A stretch of 64,000 nucleotides of DNA from Aurelia coerulea (lineage: Eukaryota; Cnidaria; Scyphozoa; Semaeostomeae; Ulmaridae), in the NCBI GenBank assembly GCA_039566865.1, contig CM076962.1:3590743-3654742 (forward strand), given 5' to 3'. How positions within the stretch are numbered: position 1 is the first letter of the stretch; each line of letters starts with the position of its first letter. The position numbers were made by a program, and so were the translations under genes. Below the pieces are notes generated by a model. That model was given only the letters and a program-made list of their open reading frames with translations. It did not search any database and was not told the DNA's origin. Below are positions 26,501 to 38,500 of this stretch, in pieces.

Positions 26501-29500
26501 TAAAAACAACTAAACTACAACGAACTATAAATATTCTATGGCTGCCATAACTGGAAAGGATATGATGTCATCGAAATCCTTATTTTATCAAGATGCTATA
26601 TCATTTGATACATGGTCAACTACGGTTACAGATAACAAAAGATGATTTAAATACAAAATAAACAGTACGAATTAGAGGTTACAACTAAATACCTAAAAAA
26701 TTTCTAGGTTGGGTTTGATTCTACTTTTTAATGTCAATTAAATGGAAATTGAAATGGAGTTAATTCACCCAGGAGAGTAGGCTTTGTTTCTGCGCAGGTG
26801 CATTCCCTCCTTTTTGGATAGCCTCGGTTCGGTGGGAAGGTCCCGGATATAAGCATGCAGCAAGTCTTTCTCAATAAATTAGCTTCAAGGAAGCTCAGCA
26901 CGATTCGATGCTTTATTTCATGTTCGTTTTTACAAAGTTTTAAGAACGTTGAAGTCTACAGTTGGTTGTCAAGTGTTGTTTCTAGTGTTGCTGAAGGGCC
27001 TAATAGCTCAAGAAGAAAGTTTTCCTGCCTCGTCCGTCGCTGCAGCTTCGGTCTTATCGTTGGTTTGGTGAGCCTGGGACATTCCTGTTCCAGTTCTGTT
27101 TTATTTTGTTTTTGCCTTCCTCTTTTATCATGTCTGCGCCAGAGGACCAAGAACCTGTGGTTGACCCCCAATCAGTCGGAGGGGATGCGATAAGCAGAAA
27201 AGAAGCGATGGAGCAATTTGACCGGATCTTCGGTATGTTGAGGGGCCTCACCAGTCAAAGCAATCAGAACAGTCTGCCCCACAGCTCATCATCTACTTCT
27301 GGTGCTGGAGTTTCAGCTGGAAGCGTGGGTGAGCATTCTGTTGCTGCTATTACTACTCCTCAAGCAGGCAGTTCACTGCCTGCAACTGCCCCACCTTTTC
27401 TGCAAGTGGTGCAACAGCCACCACCATCTGCCCCTGCCCAGAATTGGTCTGCACCTGGGGAGGTACCCACCCTACCAACCCTGGTAACAAGTGGCAGCTC
27501 ATTGGCGATGCTCCCACCCCAAAAAGCAGTGCCGGCTGTGTCGGTATCCTCTGCCCTGCCTCCAGTCCCTGGTTATCTGGTTGACAAGATTCAAAAGGGC
27601 CAATATGTGGACTTTGATCTGTTGCGCCCACAAAATCTTAAGAAGCTTCCGATTGAAGAGCCATCTCAAGTCCAACTGACAAAATTGATGAAGTCTGAGT
27701 TGGATTCTATCAATGGCTTTGTGGATTGGGCGGAAGCGTGGGCGGTTTATGCCGGCATAGTCGCAAAAGAAAAGCCGGATCAATTGCAAAATTTGATTGC
27801 CTATTTTCTACTCCTGTCCACCGCACACCGAGATGTGCAGGGACTGGGGTGGCTGGAGTACGACACAGCTTTCCGCAAGCAAGCTGCGGAGAATACAGCC
27901 ATGAACTGGGGGGAGGTTCTTCCCACCTTATGGATGACTACGGTGCTCTCTCGAGGGGCTCACAGTAGTAAAGCAAGGGATACCCCCAAGGCCAAAAAAT
28001 CCGTATGCTTCAAATGGAATGGGCTTGGGTGCACATTCCACGGGTGTCGTTTTGCCCATATCTGCTCCATATGCCGTGGACCCCATACAAAGGGTGACTG
28101 CTCTTCATTTTCAGAGGGTACTCAAAACAAGAATAACAAGAAACGAGAGTCAAAGAGCCGTTCACCTTCCCCTCCACCCAAGAAAAAGAACTATAAATGA
28201 CTATCCAGTTCATCTGACTTTTTATCCGTTCCACCATTTGCTTTTTGTATTTCACCATTGAATTTTTACATGTGGAAAATGTACCTTGAGTATCTTCATT
28301 TTGCAGATTCTGAATGGGTTTTAATGGGTATTCGATATGGCTTTAACCTGGGAGTTAACCCAGGCACACCAGTATCAGCTAACCGCAACTGCGTAACGGC
28401 CTATGAGCAGCCTATGGTTATTGACAATTACCTGGCGGAAGAGATTAAGTTTGGCTCAATTGCGGGTCCCTTTAATGAAGCTCCTTTGACACCTTTGCAG
28501 CTTAATCGGTTTGGAGTAATCCCAAAATCCACGCCAGGGAAATTTCGTTTAATCACAGATCTGTCCTTTCCAAGGGACGCAAGCGTCAACGACCTCATCT
28601 CAGATTCAGAGGCTGAAGTTTCATATGCTGGTATTACAGAAGCGATCAGTTTAGTTATGAAATTAGGCCAAGGTGCGTTACTGGCAAAATTTGACTTGAG
28701 ACGTGCTTACCGGCTTTTACCAGTTCGACTTGAGGATCGGTGGCTTTTGGGGATGCGTTGGAAGGGACAGTTCTATTTGGATCTAGCCATCCCGTTCGGT
28801 CTCCGGTCCTCGCCCCAAATATTCACACGGTTCGCAGATGCACTTCAGTCAATTTTTGAACAAATTGGCGGGGTCGAAAACATTCAGCATTATTTGGACG
28901 ATTTTCTAGTCGTAGGCCCACCCCAGTCATCCGTTTGTGAATCAGATCTGTGCAAGTGTCTATCGTTAGCCGAGAACTTGGGTGTCCCTATTGCCCCAGA
29001 AAAAACAGAGGGTCCATCAACATCAATCACATATTTGGGCTTTATTCTGGACTCAGAGAAGCAGGAACTTAGGCTTCCTGTTGAAAAACTCACCAAGGTT
29101 CATTTGGTTTTAGATGCATGGAAAGATCGTAAAACAGGGACAAAAAGAGACCTTTTGTCCCTCATTGGGCTGCTACAACATTGTTGTCAGGCTGTCGTCC
29201 TTGGGCGTCCTTTTTTACGGAGACTGATTGATCGTGCTAAGACAGTGTCCGAGCTCCACCACTTTGTTACGCTATCGCTCTGGGAAAAGGAGGATATTCA
29301 GTGGTGGTACACCATTTTCAAATCATGGAATGGCAAGAGTCTTTTCCATTTGCCTAAGTGGGAAAACGCACCAGACTTTTCGATTACCTCTGATGCGGCA
29401 GGATCCATCGGCTTTGCAGCCATTCACAAACTAGAATGGTTTGCAGGCAAATGGCCAACTGGGACCGGTTCCTTGAATATCGCTATAAAGGAGTTGGTTC

Positions 29501-32500
29501 CAATTGTCCTTGCAGCCTCAATTTGGGGTCATGAGTGGGAGCGTAAGCGCATACTCTTTCGCTGTGATAACGCAGCGGTTGTTGTGCTACTGAGGCAGGG
29601 CAGTTGCAGAGACCGGCATTTGGCTTTCCTTTTAAGAGAACTTTCAATGATTGCGTTTCATAAGTCGTTCACATTTACCTCTGTGCACATTCCAGGACGT
29701 CGCAATGTCAAAGCTGATGCTCTTTCCCGTTTTAACTTTCAGGCATTTCACAGTGCTGCCCCAGATGCGGCTTTGAATTCGTTGCCAATTCCAGAAGCGT
29801 TTCTACAGAAGCTCCTCTTCCCGCCTTGGATAACAAGTGGCAAACATTGCTAGGAGGGGCTCTGTCTGAGAACACAAAGAAAACTTATGCGTCTGGCCAA
29901 AAGCTCTTTATCCAATTCTGCAATCAACATTCTTTCCTGCACAGCAATCAATCGCCTTGCCCTGCCTCAGAGCTCACATTGTTGCGCTTCATTGGAGAGA
30001 TTAGCGAAAGCCGCCAAGCTTCTACATTGAAAGTTTACCTTTCAGCTGTGAGGGCACTGCATGTCCAGTTGGGATATACTGACCCATTTAAAAATCGACC
30101 TCGCATCCCATTAGTTGTTAAAGGTCTGCAGCGATCAAAAGGCGTATCCAGCAGGCCGCTCAAACAGCCTATAACTGCCTTGTGCATGCATTCGATTCGG
30201 TTGCAACTTAATTTTGCCATGTTTGAGGATGTCATGTTTTGGGCAGCATGCTGTACGGCTTTCTTTGGTTTTTTGAGAGCAGCAGAATTTACAGCGCCTC
30301 CATCTGGCTTTGATGCCAATATCCACCTCTCAGTTGCAAGTGTTTCAGTGGACAAACAGCCGGTGCCTGACACAGTTTACTTGCGACTGGCCCGTTCAAA
30401 GACAGACCAGTTTGGGAAAGGCTGTTCTGTTATTCTGGCGCGATCGAATAATGTGCTATGTCCAGTGGCAGCGCTAATGTCCTATTTGAAGCTTCGAGGA
30501 CCCAGTCCGGGCCCGCTGTTTGTTTTAGAGGATGGTTCCCCCTTCACAAGAGGTAGACTAAACAATCGTTTACAACAAATTTTAGTGGCAGCAGGGTGGC
30601 AAGGCCATTTCACCTTGCACAGTTTTCGTGTAGGAGCAGCAACTACAGCAGCTACACTGAATTTCCCGGAGTACTTGATTAAGGCTCTGGGTCGCTGGTC
30701 AAGTGATGCTTATAAAGTTTATCTTCGCTTGCCACAGAAGCAATTGCAGGCAGCATCAACCTGCTTATCGACAGCTGCTGCTTTGGGACAGTCCGAACTG
30801 TAAATAACATTAGGCAATTGGTATTCTTTATAAACTATGCAATGTATACTGTTAATTGTCTTTCAAGTTTTGTTCAGGGGCCTTGATTGTGTCTTTTTTC
30901 TTTTGGCTCCTTGCCCGTTCGTATGCAGATTGTAGGTTGCCCCTGTCGTTATGGGGCCAATGCCAGGTCCTTGTTTTTCATTTGGGGCCACTTGGCCAAT
31001 GTTTTTACTGCACCACGGGGTTGGTACTTATAGCTAATTTTATTCAGCCTCTTGCCCAGGGTTTTTGTATCACATCACGGGTTTTGGGTTTTTATAATAT
31101 TGTATTGCTGGCCAATAGGCCGGTGTGTTGTATGGCGCCACCGGGTTGGTGCCATTTGATATTGTATTTCTGGCCGTCGGGCCGGTATGTTGTATGGCGC
31201 CACCGGGTTGGTGCCATATGATATTGTATTTCTGGCCGTCGGGCCGGTATGTTGTATGGCGCCACCGGGTTGGTGCCATATGATATTGTATTTCTGGCCG
31301 TCGGGCCGGTATGTTGTATGGCACCACCGGGTTGGTGCCATATGATATTGTATTTCTGGCCTTCGGGGCGGTATGTTGTATGGCGCCACCGGGTTGGTGC
31401 CATATGATATTGTATTTCTGGCCGTCAGGCCGGTATGTTGTATGGCGCCACCGGGTTGGTGCCATATGATATTGTATTTCTGGCCGTCGGGCCAGTATGT
31501 TGTATGGCGCCACCGGGTTGGTGCCATATGATATTGTAGTCGGGCCGGTATGTTGTATGGCACCACCGGGTTGGTGCCATATGATATTGTATTTCTGGCC
31601 GTCGGGCCAGTATGTTGTATGGCGTCACCGGGTTGGTGCCATATGATATTGTAGTCGGGCCGGTATGTTGTATGGCGCCACCGGGTTGGTGCCATATGAT
31701 ATTGTAGTCGGGCCGGTATGTTGTATGGCACCACCGGGTTGGTGCCATATGATATTGTATTTCTGGCCGTCGGGCCAGTATGTTGTATGGCGCCACCGGG
31801 TTGGTGCCATATGATATTGTAGTCGGGCCGGTATGTTGTATGGCACCACCGGGTTGGTGCCATATGATATTGTATTTCTGGCCGTCGGGCCGGTATGTTG
31901 TATGGCGCCACCGGGTTGGTGCCATATGATATTGTATTTCTGCCTGACGGGCCAGTATGTGGTAGGGCGCCACCGGGTTGGTGCCATATATTATTGTATT
32001 GCTGGCTGCGGGCAGCATGTATACTGCACCACTGGGTTGGTGTATTTTTGCATCATCTGATCACCACTGTGGTGGTACCAACTTACATATTTTTGGCCAT
32101 TGAGCCATCAGTCTTCTCTCAACTTTCCTGCCTCTACATCTTTAGCTGCCCTTTCCTATTAACATTGGGATTAATTAGGCTCTTAGGGGTTTTAGTTAGC
32201 TAGTGGGGCATTGTTTGGGTAGCGTCTACCTTCTCCTTGGCTGGTCTTTTCCGGGCGGTGCTGGGTGGTCGCGTTTTGGCGCGCTCTGTGGCGGGAAATA
32301 ATTTTCCTGTTTCAGTCACCGACCATAAAAGACTGTATTCGCCAGGCAGTAAAGGGCGGCAAAAGCCTGGTGGCTTGGGGCTGGGGGCAAGCACTCATTT
32401 GGAGAAAAATTTAGTGGCAACCCCCTCTCAAGGTTGATCTTTTGCTATGCAATATAAGGAGAGGACAGGGTTGGAGTGTAATGGCCTCCTGCAGGGTGCT

Positions 32501-35500
32501 TAAATTGCTGAGGAAATTATCGATCTGGCTAAGTCAATTAGTGATAAAGGTATTGAAGTCGTTATTTCCGGTCTTATAACACGTGGCGACAGATATGAAT
32601 CAAAGAGAAAGAGAGTAAACTTTGTTCTCCAGGACTTGTGCTCACAGAATGATTTTGCCTTTTTGGAACACAACAACATACATGCCAACCAACATCTTAA
32701 CAGAAGTCTGATCCATCTCAACCGACATGGTGATAACATTCTTTCTAACAATTTACTTCGTGCATTAAATTTTTGACTAAATAAGATTGAGGTAAGAGAT
32801 AAAGAGGGTGATTGCTCGGCCACTGGGAAGACCTCTGCATCGGTTCCCTTACACAATCATGTCACCAACAGCACTACAAGTCTAGGCTTCAAAAAGGGTA
32901 TGGCGATTGCTTCTATTAATGTGAATAGCCTTTTACGTCATATTGACGAGATTCGTCTTCTTGTTAATGACCTTGGGATTCATATTCTGGCCGTTAATGA
33001 GACTAAAATTGATGATAAAATAGACAATGATCTTGTCAGTATTGAGGGCTATTCGATTAAGAGAAGTGATCGTAACCGCAATGGTGGAGGTGTAGCTTTG
33101 TATGTAAAAGACGCATCTTTTGATAAAGTCACTGTCAGGACGGACCTTCCACTATCCAATTTAGAAGGTATATGTATTGAGGTGAAACCTGTGAAGGCTG
33201 CACCGTTTCTTGTTATGTCGTGGTACCGTCCTCCTGACGCGTCAGTTGAAATCTTTCGTCAACTGGAAGAGTGTTTACAGGTTCTCGACAAGGAGAACAG
33301 GGATATAATCCTCCTTGGCGACACAAACTGTGATTTTTTACCAATAGTTTCTGGGGCTGAGGATACTTGTAACCCCGATAACCTTCCACCACATTCGAAG
33401 AACTTACTTGACATTTATGATCGTTTCGGTCTAAAACAGTTGATCAAAAGAAGTACAAGGGAAACTCTTACAACTGCCACTCTGATTGATCATATTGCCA
33501 CAACTAATAAAGCTTTTATAGTAGAATCTGGTGTTTATGAAACAACTATAAGTGATCACTATTTGGTCTACTGTGTTAAAAGATTTAGAGATACTGCTAA
33601 AAAACAGCACAAAAACATTTCCACTCGGCAAATGAAAAATTTCAACGAAGAAAACTTTCTTAGTGATCTTCAGCAAATTGACTGGAAAAGCATTGTTTCA
33701 AATACCGATGATATCAACCTCATCGTTGAGCAATGGACAAATATGTTCTCGTTGATTCTTGAAAAACATGCTCCTTTACGCTGCAGGAGGGTTTCAGAAA
33801 AGTTTTGCCACTGGTTGACGAAGGATTTCAAATGTTTGTCTGCTACAAGAGACAGGTTAAAATTGGCAGCTGTACGCTCAAAGTCAAAAATTTTGATGGA
33901 TGCTTATAAACAAACGAGAAATAGGGTCAATAGATTAAACAAAAATTTAAAGCGCGACTATTTTACAAATAAGATTGCCCTTTCCCAAGGTGATCTTAAA
34001 AACACTTGGAAAACCATTAACATGGTTCTCAATAAGAAATCAAAAACGACTCAAATTCAGTCGCTTGATGTTGATGGTAAGCATGTTACCGATAATAATG
34101 CTGTTGCTCAGACAATGAATGATTTCTTTTGTGATATTGGCAAATCTCTTAGTGACAAAATTCCACAGAAAGCTAACCCCCTTGTTGAAGATAAGCTGGA
34201 AGTGAACCCTGAAAATTTACAGTTTAAATTACAAGCCTTTGATGTTCATCAGGTAAAAAAGGTTTTTGGTAAATTCAAAACGTCCAAGGGTTTCGGTCCT
34301 GATGGCATTGCTAATCATTTCCTAAAGATCGCATTCTCTGTCATTGCAGAATCTCTCTGTGACATTTTCAACCTCTCAATTGCCACTGGAGTTTTTCCTG
34401 AAAATTGGAAAACTGCAAGGGTTGCCCCAATCTTTAAAAGTGGAGAAAAAAACAATTGTTCCAATTATAGACCAATTTCTGTGCTCCCATTTCTGGCAAG
34501 ACTCTTTGAGAAATTGATTTACAACCAACTATATGATTATCTAGACAAAAATAAACTTCTGTATTCTGGCCAATCAGGTTTTAGAGCTCTGCATTCCACT
34601 GTAACTTGCTTGCTTTCTGGCACTAATGACTGGCACATTAATATTGAGCGTGGAAAATTTACAGGAAATATTTTCATTGATTTGAAAAAGGCTTTTGATA
34701 CTGTTGATCATGCCATACTTATTCAAAAGCTATCTAAGTACGGAATTCAGGGTCTTGAGCTTCAATGGTTCAAATCATATCTCAGCAGTAGGCAGCAATT
34801 CACTAAGGTTAATGGAGTGGAATCTGACATCGGAAGCATCAGCTGTGGTGTTCCACAAGGCTCTTGTTTAGGTCCGCTACTCTTCCTAATCTATATAAAT
34901 GATTTGCCATTCGCCTTGAAAAACTGCAAAGTTACGATGTACGCCGACGATACTAGCATATCCTATTCCTCTAAGAGCATTGAGGATCTAACTGAAACGC
35001 TCAACAACGAATTGAAATGTTTGAAAGAATGGCTTCAGGGCAATAAATTGTCTTTGAATGTAATCAAGACTCAGGCAATGGTAATCGGATCTAGACCAAA
35101 TCTTAAAAAGATTGGTGAAAACACTGTGGATTCTCCTGCATTTGTTATCGATGATTCCCCTGTAGAACTCGTCGACAGTATTAAGTATCTTGGTGTCCAA
35201 GTTGACCAGTACCTCGTGTGGGACGAGCAAATTAAATCTGTTCAAGCCAAAGTCTCCCGCTCGTTAGGTTTTTTAAAATATGCAAAGAAATTTTTGCCAA
35301 AAACTGTACTTTGCAAATTATATAGAGGTATTGTAGAGCCACATTTTCGGTACTGCTGTTCTGTGTGGGGGAACTGTGCTGAGTTCCGACTGGCTAAGCT
35401 TCAGAAATTGCAGAATCGTGCCGCTAGAATTATTACAAATAGCAGCTACGATGCTCCTGCCGAAGCTTTGATTACAGAGTTAAAATGGCCAACTGTGAGG

Positions 35501-38500
35501 GATATGATCAGAAGTGAGACTGCAACAACTGTATATAAATCTGTTAATAGTCTCGCGCCTGATTATCTCTCGCATTTATTTGTTAGAAATTCTGATCGCA
35601 ATATTATCAACCTTAGAAATGCCGAAACTGACTTGCTAGTGCCATTCATGAAAACTAGTAATGGACAGAAAGCGTTCGCATTTCGTGGAGCAAAAATCTG
35701 GAATGATCTCAGCCGCGAGGCCAAGCAAGCTCCCTCTTTATCTTCTTTTAAGAACAAGATAAAGGGTCGGTTGTAAATTTATTGTAAATAGTTGTAGATA
35801 AATTATGTATGATTGTAATTAGTTTCCTTTTCCCATTATTAATTTTAGTAGATTTTTTAATTTGTAAAGTTTTTGGCACGGCCCCCTGAAAATCAGTCAT
35901 ACTGACTGACGGGGCTACCGTGCATAAATAATTTTAAAATGAAAAAATGAAATGAAAATGCTTGCCTTCGGATCCCAATGGGAGCTGCTTGGTTTAAGGC
36001 TGATGCACAAACGTCCATCTTCCTGGTATGGGTCCCCTTATTTTTCCTTCCATTCGTTGGGGGGATTAAATGTCAATTAAATGGAAATTTAAATGGAGTT
36101 AATTCACCCAGGAGAGTGGGCTTTGTTGCTGCGCAGGGGCATTCCCTCCTTTTTGGATAGCCTCGGTTCGGTGGGAAGGTCCCGGATATAAGCATGCAGC
36201 AAGTCTTTCTCAATAAATTAGCTTCAAGGAAGCTCAGCACGATTCGATCCCTCCCTCCCATCCCTTGTGTGGCAAATGGTTTATGTTTTGCTAGCTACTT
36301 TCTCTTCTTCTTCTTTTACTCCGCTTTGTCACAGCCTTCTTGTCAGCTGTGACACAGGTGCATCAGTTTGGCGGGAAATAATTTTCCTGTTTCAGTCACC
36401 GACCATAAAAGACTGTATTCGCCAGGCAGTAAAGGGCGGCAAAAGCCTGGTGGCTTGGGGCTGGGGGCAAGCACTCATTTGGAGAAAAATTTAGTGGCAA
36501 CCCCCTCTCAAGGTTGATCTTTTGCTATGCAATATAAGGAGAGGACAGGGTTGGAGTGTAATGGCCTCCTGCAGGGTGCTTGCCTTCGGATCCCAATGGG
36601 AGCTGCTTGGTTTAAGGCTGATGCACAAACGCCCAGCTTCCTGGTATGGGTCCCCTTATTTTTTCCTTCCATTCGTTGGGGGGATTAATTGATTTCCGTT
36701 TTCTGAATTGAGGCGTTTGGAGTATATATCATGAAGAAATTCAGAAAATGTCTGTAGGAGGAGTTCATCTTCGTTGGACATTAAGTATATAAGTTTCTGT
36801 TCATCCGTTGGTATATATTTGAAATTGGGCATGGATTTAGTGTTTTATCTAGAAACACTGTCCGTTAACTACAGCAGCCACTTATATCAATGAAAAGTAT
36901 ACATTGAATTTAAGAAAAGAACAACTCGGGCGTCTCAGAAAGAAGAGCTCCCCATCCGAAAAACAAAATTAAAAGAAAATTTCGAATCCCAGATGCCCCA
37001 TTTTGAGTGAAATAATCAACATCATATTCCAGTCAACATTTTATGAAAACTCAACGTAGCGATGGATTGGAAGCCGTCTGGGGAAATCTTTTTGTTTGCA
37101 AAATGATTGACCTCTGTTCCTCATTCAAATTTCGTGCTCCAAAGCAAATCTGGAATTCAGCTTTTCTCATTAATGAATTTCCATATTTTTGAAACTGTTT
37201 TTTTTACAGTAGGCATAAGCTAAACTGACCAAGCAACATCTCAAAAGATAGCTAAGCCTTTCAGCTACATGCTAATACGTTATTTGTGTTCATAACATTT
37301 TTTTTGACATTTTATGTGCAATCTAGCTCGTGAAGTTTTTTTGGGTCACCCGGTATTTTTTTCAACACCAGCAATATTCGCATTTCTTAAATTTTTCGCT
37401 ACTTTGGTACTAATTGGGCGACCAAACAAAGAGGTCACGGGCTAAATCGCATCTAACACCCTCAAATCAAAAGTTATTAATTCATGCGAGTTTTTACTGT
37501 ATTGTACAGTAATTTATGTAATGGCCACGGGGTAGACATTGCCTCGCGCTCCTCGCGGTATCATTTTAGTAGTACTGTATAGTTATTGTATGTATTTGCA
37601 CAGCCCACTGTAAATCAGTCCTTTGATTGACGTGGCCACAGTACCTAAAGAAATCAAAATCAAATCAAATCAAATCAAATATAGTAATTTGTAAGTAGCG
37701 CAGTCAACAAGGGCAGATCTTGTAATACAATAGCATCAGTTGCTTTTGAATGACACCTCAGTTCAAAGCAATTAGCAACTACAGACAAAGGACACTCTCT
37801 CAACAAGTAATTCAAAACAAACAAAGCCACAAAATTTGCCCTGAAACCAGTAAGGCAAACTCGCGCCTTGTGCATGCGAAGGATGGTTCTTAAGAGAAGT
37901 TATGTGCTTATAACAAAAGTAGAAAAGTAAATCTAAAGTTCTACCCTGACGGACTTTGTTTATTTGATTCAGGAGCTGTGTGGTAATTGTTAGAATTACA
38001 ATGCCTTCTGCTCGGCTTCCGAATCAAATCCACCAAGCAGAACTTTAGATCTATACCCTTCTTATTTCGTTATAAGCACATAACTTCTCTTAAAAATCAC
38101 CTTTCGCGTGCACAAGGCGAGAATTTGCCCTACGATACTGGTTTCAGGGCAACTTTGGTGGCTTTGTTTGTTTTGAATGACCAGTTGAGAGAATTTCTTT
38201 TGTCTGCAATCGCTAATCATTTTGAATTGACGTGTCAATCACAAGTAACTAATGCTATTGTATTACAAAATCTGTCCTTGCTAGCGCAGTCAGTAATCTG
38301 AAAGGGTAAAATTTTTATTGGAATGTTAAAGAAAATAACTCACACAGTGCAGTGGTACAGATTTTCCAGGTTTCACGCGTTCTCGAACTGCAACTCCCTT
38401 GATGATATAAGACAGTTCAACTGGTAGTAAATTCACTAATACCAAATGATGCACGAGGGTTATCACATGACCTGGATGGACAAACATTTTCTTCTCAACA

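Larger units (their letters stand above)
32502..35958 (+). mobile_element. 5'-truncated CR1/L2-type non-LTR retrotransposon inserted in B1
   Basis: Comparison of B1 with intact B2 shows the insertion exactly: tgctt at 32497-32501 is duplicated at 35959-35963 (5-bp target-site duplication). The element starts inside ORF1, carries a complete endonuclease-RT ORF, and ends with a short 3' UTR (hairpin-like cagtcatactgactg at 35895-35909) and an A-rich aatgaaa tail. Confidence 0.92.
26730..36688 (+). mobile_element. Ngaro/PAT-like tyrosine-recombinase (DIRS-order) retrotransposon with nested LINE
   Basis: Internal ORFs encode gag-like, RT-RNase H and tyrosine recombinase, the defining set of the DIRS order; no integrase or protease is seen. 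The ends are split direct repeats: A1 26730-26909, then ORFs, then B1 32289-36068 (broken by the LINE at 32502-35958), A2 36069-36248, B2 36369-36688. A1-B1-A2-B2 is the arrangement known for PAT/Ngaro elements, in contrast to the inverted repeats of DIRS1. A and B copies are nearly identical, implying recent insertion. It lies antisense to VPS13 in the intron between exons 12 and 13. Confidence 0.9.

Noticed and set aside
27726..27968. Alternative-frame ORFs within the gag gene
   Set aside because: Shadows of the gag frame, which alone contains the zinc-binding motifs.
31070..32018. Long minus-strand open frames (up to 278 aa) with repeated peptide units
   Set aside because: They are produced by the 62/53-bp minisatellite, which lacks stops on the minus strand; there is no start context, homology or conservation.
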